From positions 2,418,001-2,482,000 of the forward strand of contig NZ_CP106798.1 in the NCBI RefSeq assembly GCF_025642155.1: a stretch of 64,000 bases of DNA. Direction: 5' to 3'. The notes beneath the pieces are model-generated. The model saw only the letters and a list, made by a program, of their open reading frames with translations. It did not search any database and had not been told where the DNA came from. Both the position numbers and the translations under genes were made by a program. Positions 62,058 through 64,000 of this stretch are shown here, piece after piece (the first letter of the stretch is position 1; every line of letters begins with the position of its first letter). The stretch comes from Streptomyces sp. HUAS 15-9. GTDB lineage: Bacteria > Actinomycetota > Actinomycetes > Streptomycetales > Streptomycetaceae.

Positions 62058-64000
62058 ATGACCGACCCCTTCGCCACCCAGCCGAGCGAGCTCGACCAGC
62101 TCCCGGACCGCGACCCGGAGGAGACTGCCGAATGGCAGGCCTCACTGGACGCCGTGGCCCGGGAAGCCGGGCCGCACCGAGCCGCGTATCTGATGCGCCG
62201 CACGCTGGAGCGCGCGGAGGGCAACGGCCTCTCGCTGCCCAAGCTCCTCGAGACCGACTACGTCAACACCATCCCGACCGCCGCCGAGCCGACTGTCCCC
62301 GGTGACGAGGCGATGGAGGCCCGGATCACCGCGTGGAACCGCTGGAACGCGGCCGCCATGGTGACCCGCGGCAGCAAACACGGCGTCGGCGGCCACATCG
62401 CCACCTTCGCCTCCGCGGCCTGGCTCTACGAGATCGGCTTCAACCACTTCTTCAGGGGCAAGGAGCAGGACGGCTCCGGCGACCAGCTCTACATCCAGGG
62501 CCACGCCTCCCCCGGCATCTACGCCCGCGCCTTCCTCGACGGCCGGCTGGACGAGGCTCACCTCGACAACTTCCGCCGGGAGGCCGGCGGCAACGGCCTG
62601 CCCTCCTACCCGCACCCGCGCCGCCTGCCCTGGCTGTGGGAGTTCCCGACCGTCTCCATGGGTCTCGGTCCGCTCTCCGCCATCTACCAGGCACGCTTCA
62701 ACCGCTACCTCACCAGCCGCGGCATCAAGGACGTCTCCGAGTCCCACGTCTGGGCCTTCCTCGGCGACGGCGAGATGGACGAGCCGGAGTCGACGACGGC
62801 GCTCACCCTGGCCGCGCGTGAGGAGCTGGACAACCTCACCTTCGTCATCAACTGCAACCTGCAGCGCCTCGACGGCCCGGTCCGCGCCAACTTCAAGATC
62901 GTGCAGGAGCTGGAGGCCCAGTTCCGCGGCGCCGGCTGGAACGTCATCAAGTCGCTGTGGGGTTCGGCCTGGGACGAGCTGTTCGCGCTCGACACGACGG
63001 GAGCGCTCGTACGCCGCCTGCGCGAGGTCCCGGACGCACAGGTGCAGACGTACCAGACCCGCGACGCCGCCTACATCCGCGAGGACTTCTTCGGCAAGGA
63101 CCAGGCGCTCGTCGAGATGGCGAAGCTGCTGAGCGACGACAAGATCCTGGAGTGCTTCCACCTCTCCCGCGGTGGCCACGAGGCACGCAAGGTGTACGCC
63201 GCGTACAAGGCCGCGCTGGAGCACAAGGGCGCGCCGACCGTCATCCTGGCCCAGACCGTCAAGGGCTTCGCCCTCGGCCGGGGCTTCGCGTCGAAGAACG
63301 CCAACCACCAGATGAAGAAGCTGACGGTGGACGAGTTCAAGACGATGCGCGACACACTCGAACTCCCCATCCCCGACAGCCTGTTCGTCGACGGCCAGGT
63401 CCCCTACGGCCACCCCGGCGCCGACTCCCCCGAGGTCCGCTACCTTCAGGAGCGCCGCGCGGCCCTCGGCGGTCCGGCCCCGGCCCGCCGCGTCCACCCG
63501 CTGGCCCCGCTGCCGGCTCCGGCGGACAAGGCGTTCGCGGCCTTCGACAAGGGCTCCGGTACGCAGAACGTGGCCACGACCATGGCCTTCGTCCGCCTCA
63601 TCAAGGACCTGGTCCGCGACAAGGAGACGGGCAGGCGCTGGGTGCCGATCGTCCCGGACGAGGCGCGCACCTTCGGCATGGAGAGCCTCTTCCCCTCCCT
63701 CGGCATCTACTCGCCCAAGGGCCAGACGTACGAGCCGGTCGACCGCGACCAGCTGATGTACTACAAGGAGGCCAAGAACGGCCAGATCCTCAACGAGGGG
63801 ATCACCGAGGCCGGTTCGATGGCGGACTTCATCGCCGCGTCCACGTCGTACGCGACGCACGGCGAGTCCGTGATCCCCTTCTACATCTATTACTCGATGT
63901 TCGGCTGGCAGCGCACCGCCGACCAGATGTGGCAGCTCGGCGACCAGATGGGCCGCGGCTTCCTCGTCGGCGCCACGGCCGGCCGTACGACGCTGACGGG
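62058..64000 (+). CDS. aceE: Pyruvate dehydrogenase E1 (homodimeric AceE), 5' part
   Basis: At least 647 residues are encoded before the window ends, so the protein is partial. It begins [19 protein letters not shown]. It has the TPP-binding motif [14 protein letters not shown] with [11 protein letters not shown], and [20 protein letters not shown]. The start ATG 62058 is preceded by GAGGAAGG. This is the single-chain E1 of the type found in E. coli and actinobacteria, usually about 900 residues. It decarboxylates pyruvate and acetylates the E2. The upstream region is AT-rich with palindromic sites. Confidence 0.97.
   Translation, partial: MTDPFATQPSELDQLPDRDPEETAEWQASLDAVAREAGPHRAAYLMRRTLERAEGNGLSLPKLLETDYVNTIPTAAEPTVPGDEAMEARITAWNRWNAAAMVTRGSKHGVGGHIATFASAAWLYEIGFNHFFRGKEQDGSGDQLYIQGHASPGIYARAFLDGRLDEAHLDNFRREAGGNGLPSYPHPRRLPWLWEFPTVSMGLGPLSAIYQARFNRYLTSRGIKDVSESHVWAFLGDGEMDEPESTTALTLAAREELDNLTFVINCNLQRLDGPVRANFKIVQELEAQFRGAGWNVIKSLWGSAWDELFALDTTGALVRRLREVPDAQVQTYQTRDAAYIREDFFGKDQALVEMAKLLSDDKILECFHLSRGGHEARKVYAAYKAALEHKGAPTVILAQTVKGFALGRGFASKNANHQMKKLTVDEFKTMRDTLELPIPDSLFVDGQVPYGHPGADSPEVRYLQERRAALGGPAPARRVHPLAPLPAPADKAFAAFDKGSGTQNVATTMAFVRLIKDLVRDKETGRRWVPIVPDEARTFGMESLFPSLGIYSPKGQTYEPVDRDQLMYYKEAKNGQILNEGITEAGSMADFIAASTSYATHGESVIPFYIYYSMFGWQRTADQMWQLGDQMGRGFLVGATAGRTTLT

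Overview
The window is high-GC DNA from the chromosome of a Streptomyces or very close relative. The evidence is strong third-position G/C bias, many GTG starts and 4-nt ATGA overlaps, an actinobacterial bcc-aa3 respiratory gene set (qcrCAB, ctaCDEF), a SAM-IV-type riboswitch and leucine TTA codons confined to accessory genes. I saw no rRNA, tRNA, CRISPR array, transposase or integrase.

Layout. 1-10.9 kb: the end of a long-chain acyl-CoA ligase, a Tat-exported cholesterol oxidase, a PimB-type GT4 and a GT87 mannosyltransferase-like protein, a lipoprotein with a metallopeptidase motif, two secreted NlpC/P60 hydrolases, a NYN-domain protein, a zinc-ribbon protein and a rhomboid protease. 11.0-21.9 kb: an accessory diterpene island. 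It carries a GGPP synthase, a CotB2-type cyclooctat-9-en-7-ol synthase and two P450s in the cotB1-B4 order. Around these are two further P450s, an acyl-CoA dehydrogenase-like protein, a TetR regulator and a PapA-like acyltransferase, so this looks like an expanded cyclooctatin cluster. 21.9-34.5 kb: a RAM-domain protein, a cysteine desulfurase behind a SAM-IV riboswitch, trpD, ctaE-qcrCAB, an L,D-transpeptidase and ctaCDF.

34.8-47 kb: a cysteine desulfurase-TusA fusion, an adenosine kinase-like PfkB protein, a large repeat-bearing membrane protein, an IscA/ErpA-type Fe-S carrier divergent from nadA, a two-component system, PspA with its partner, and small or membrane proteins. 47-55 kb: cobalamin lower-ligand genes (cobU fused to an MBL-like domain, cobT, a frameshifted cobS) mixed with an MprF-like protein and other membrane proteins. 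55-64 kb: an RDD protein, leucyl aminopeptidase, then the pyruvate/2-oxoacid dehydrogenase set lpdA - E2 - gntR - aceE (aceE runs off the end).

From established knowledge, the gene order fadD / pimB / NlpC-P60 / trpD / ctaE-qcrCAB / ctaC / adoK / iscA-like / cobT / cobS / pepA / dlaT matches the Mycobacterium tuberculosis Rv2187-Rv2215 neighbourhood. This is therefore an ancient actinobacterial core segment into which the diterpene island has been placed, between the rhomboid gene and the RAM-domain gene. The most notable signals are the expanded cyclooctatin island with TTA codons in both divergent flank genes, the double TetR operator, the riboswitch, the paired operator-like sites at nadA and the palindromes upstream of aceE.
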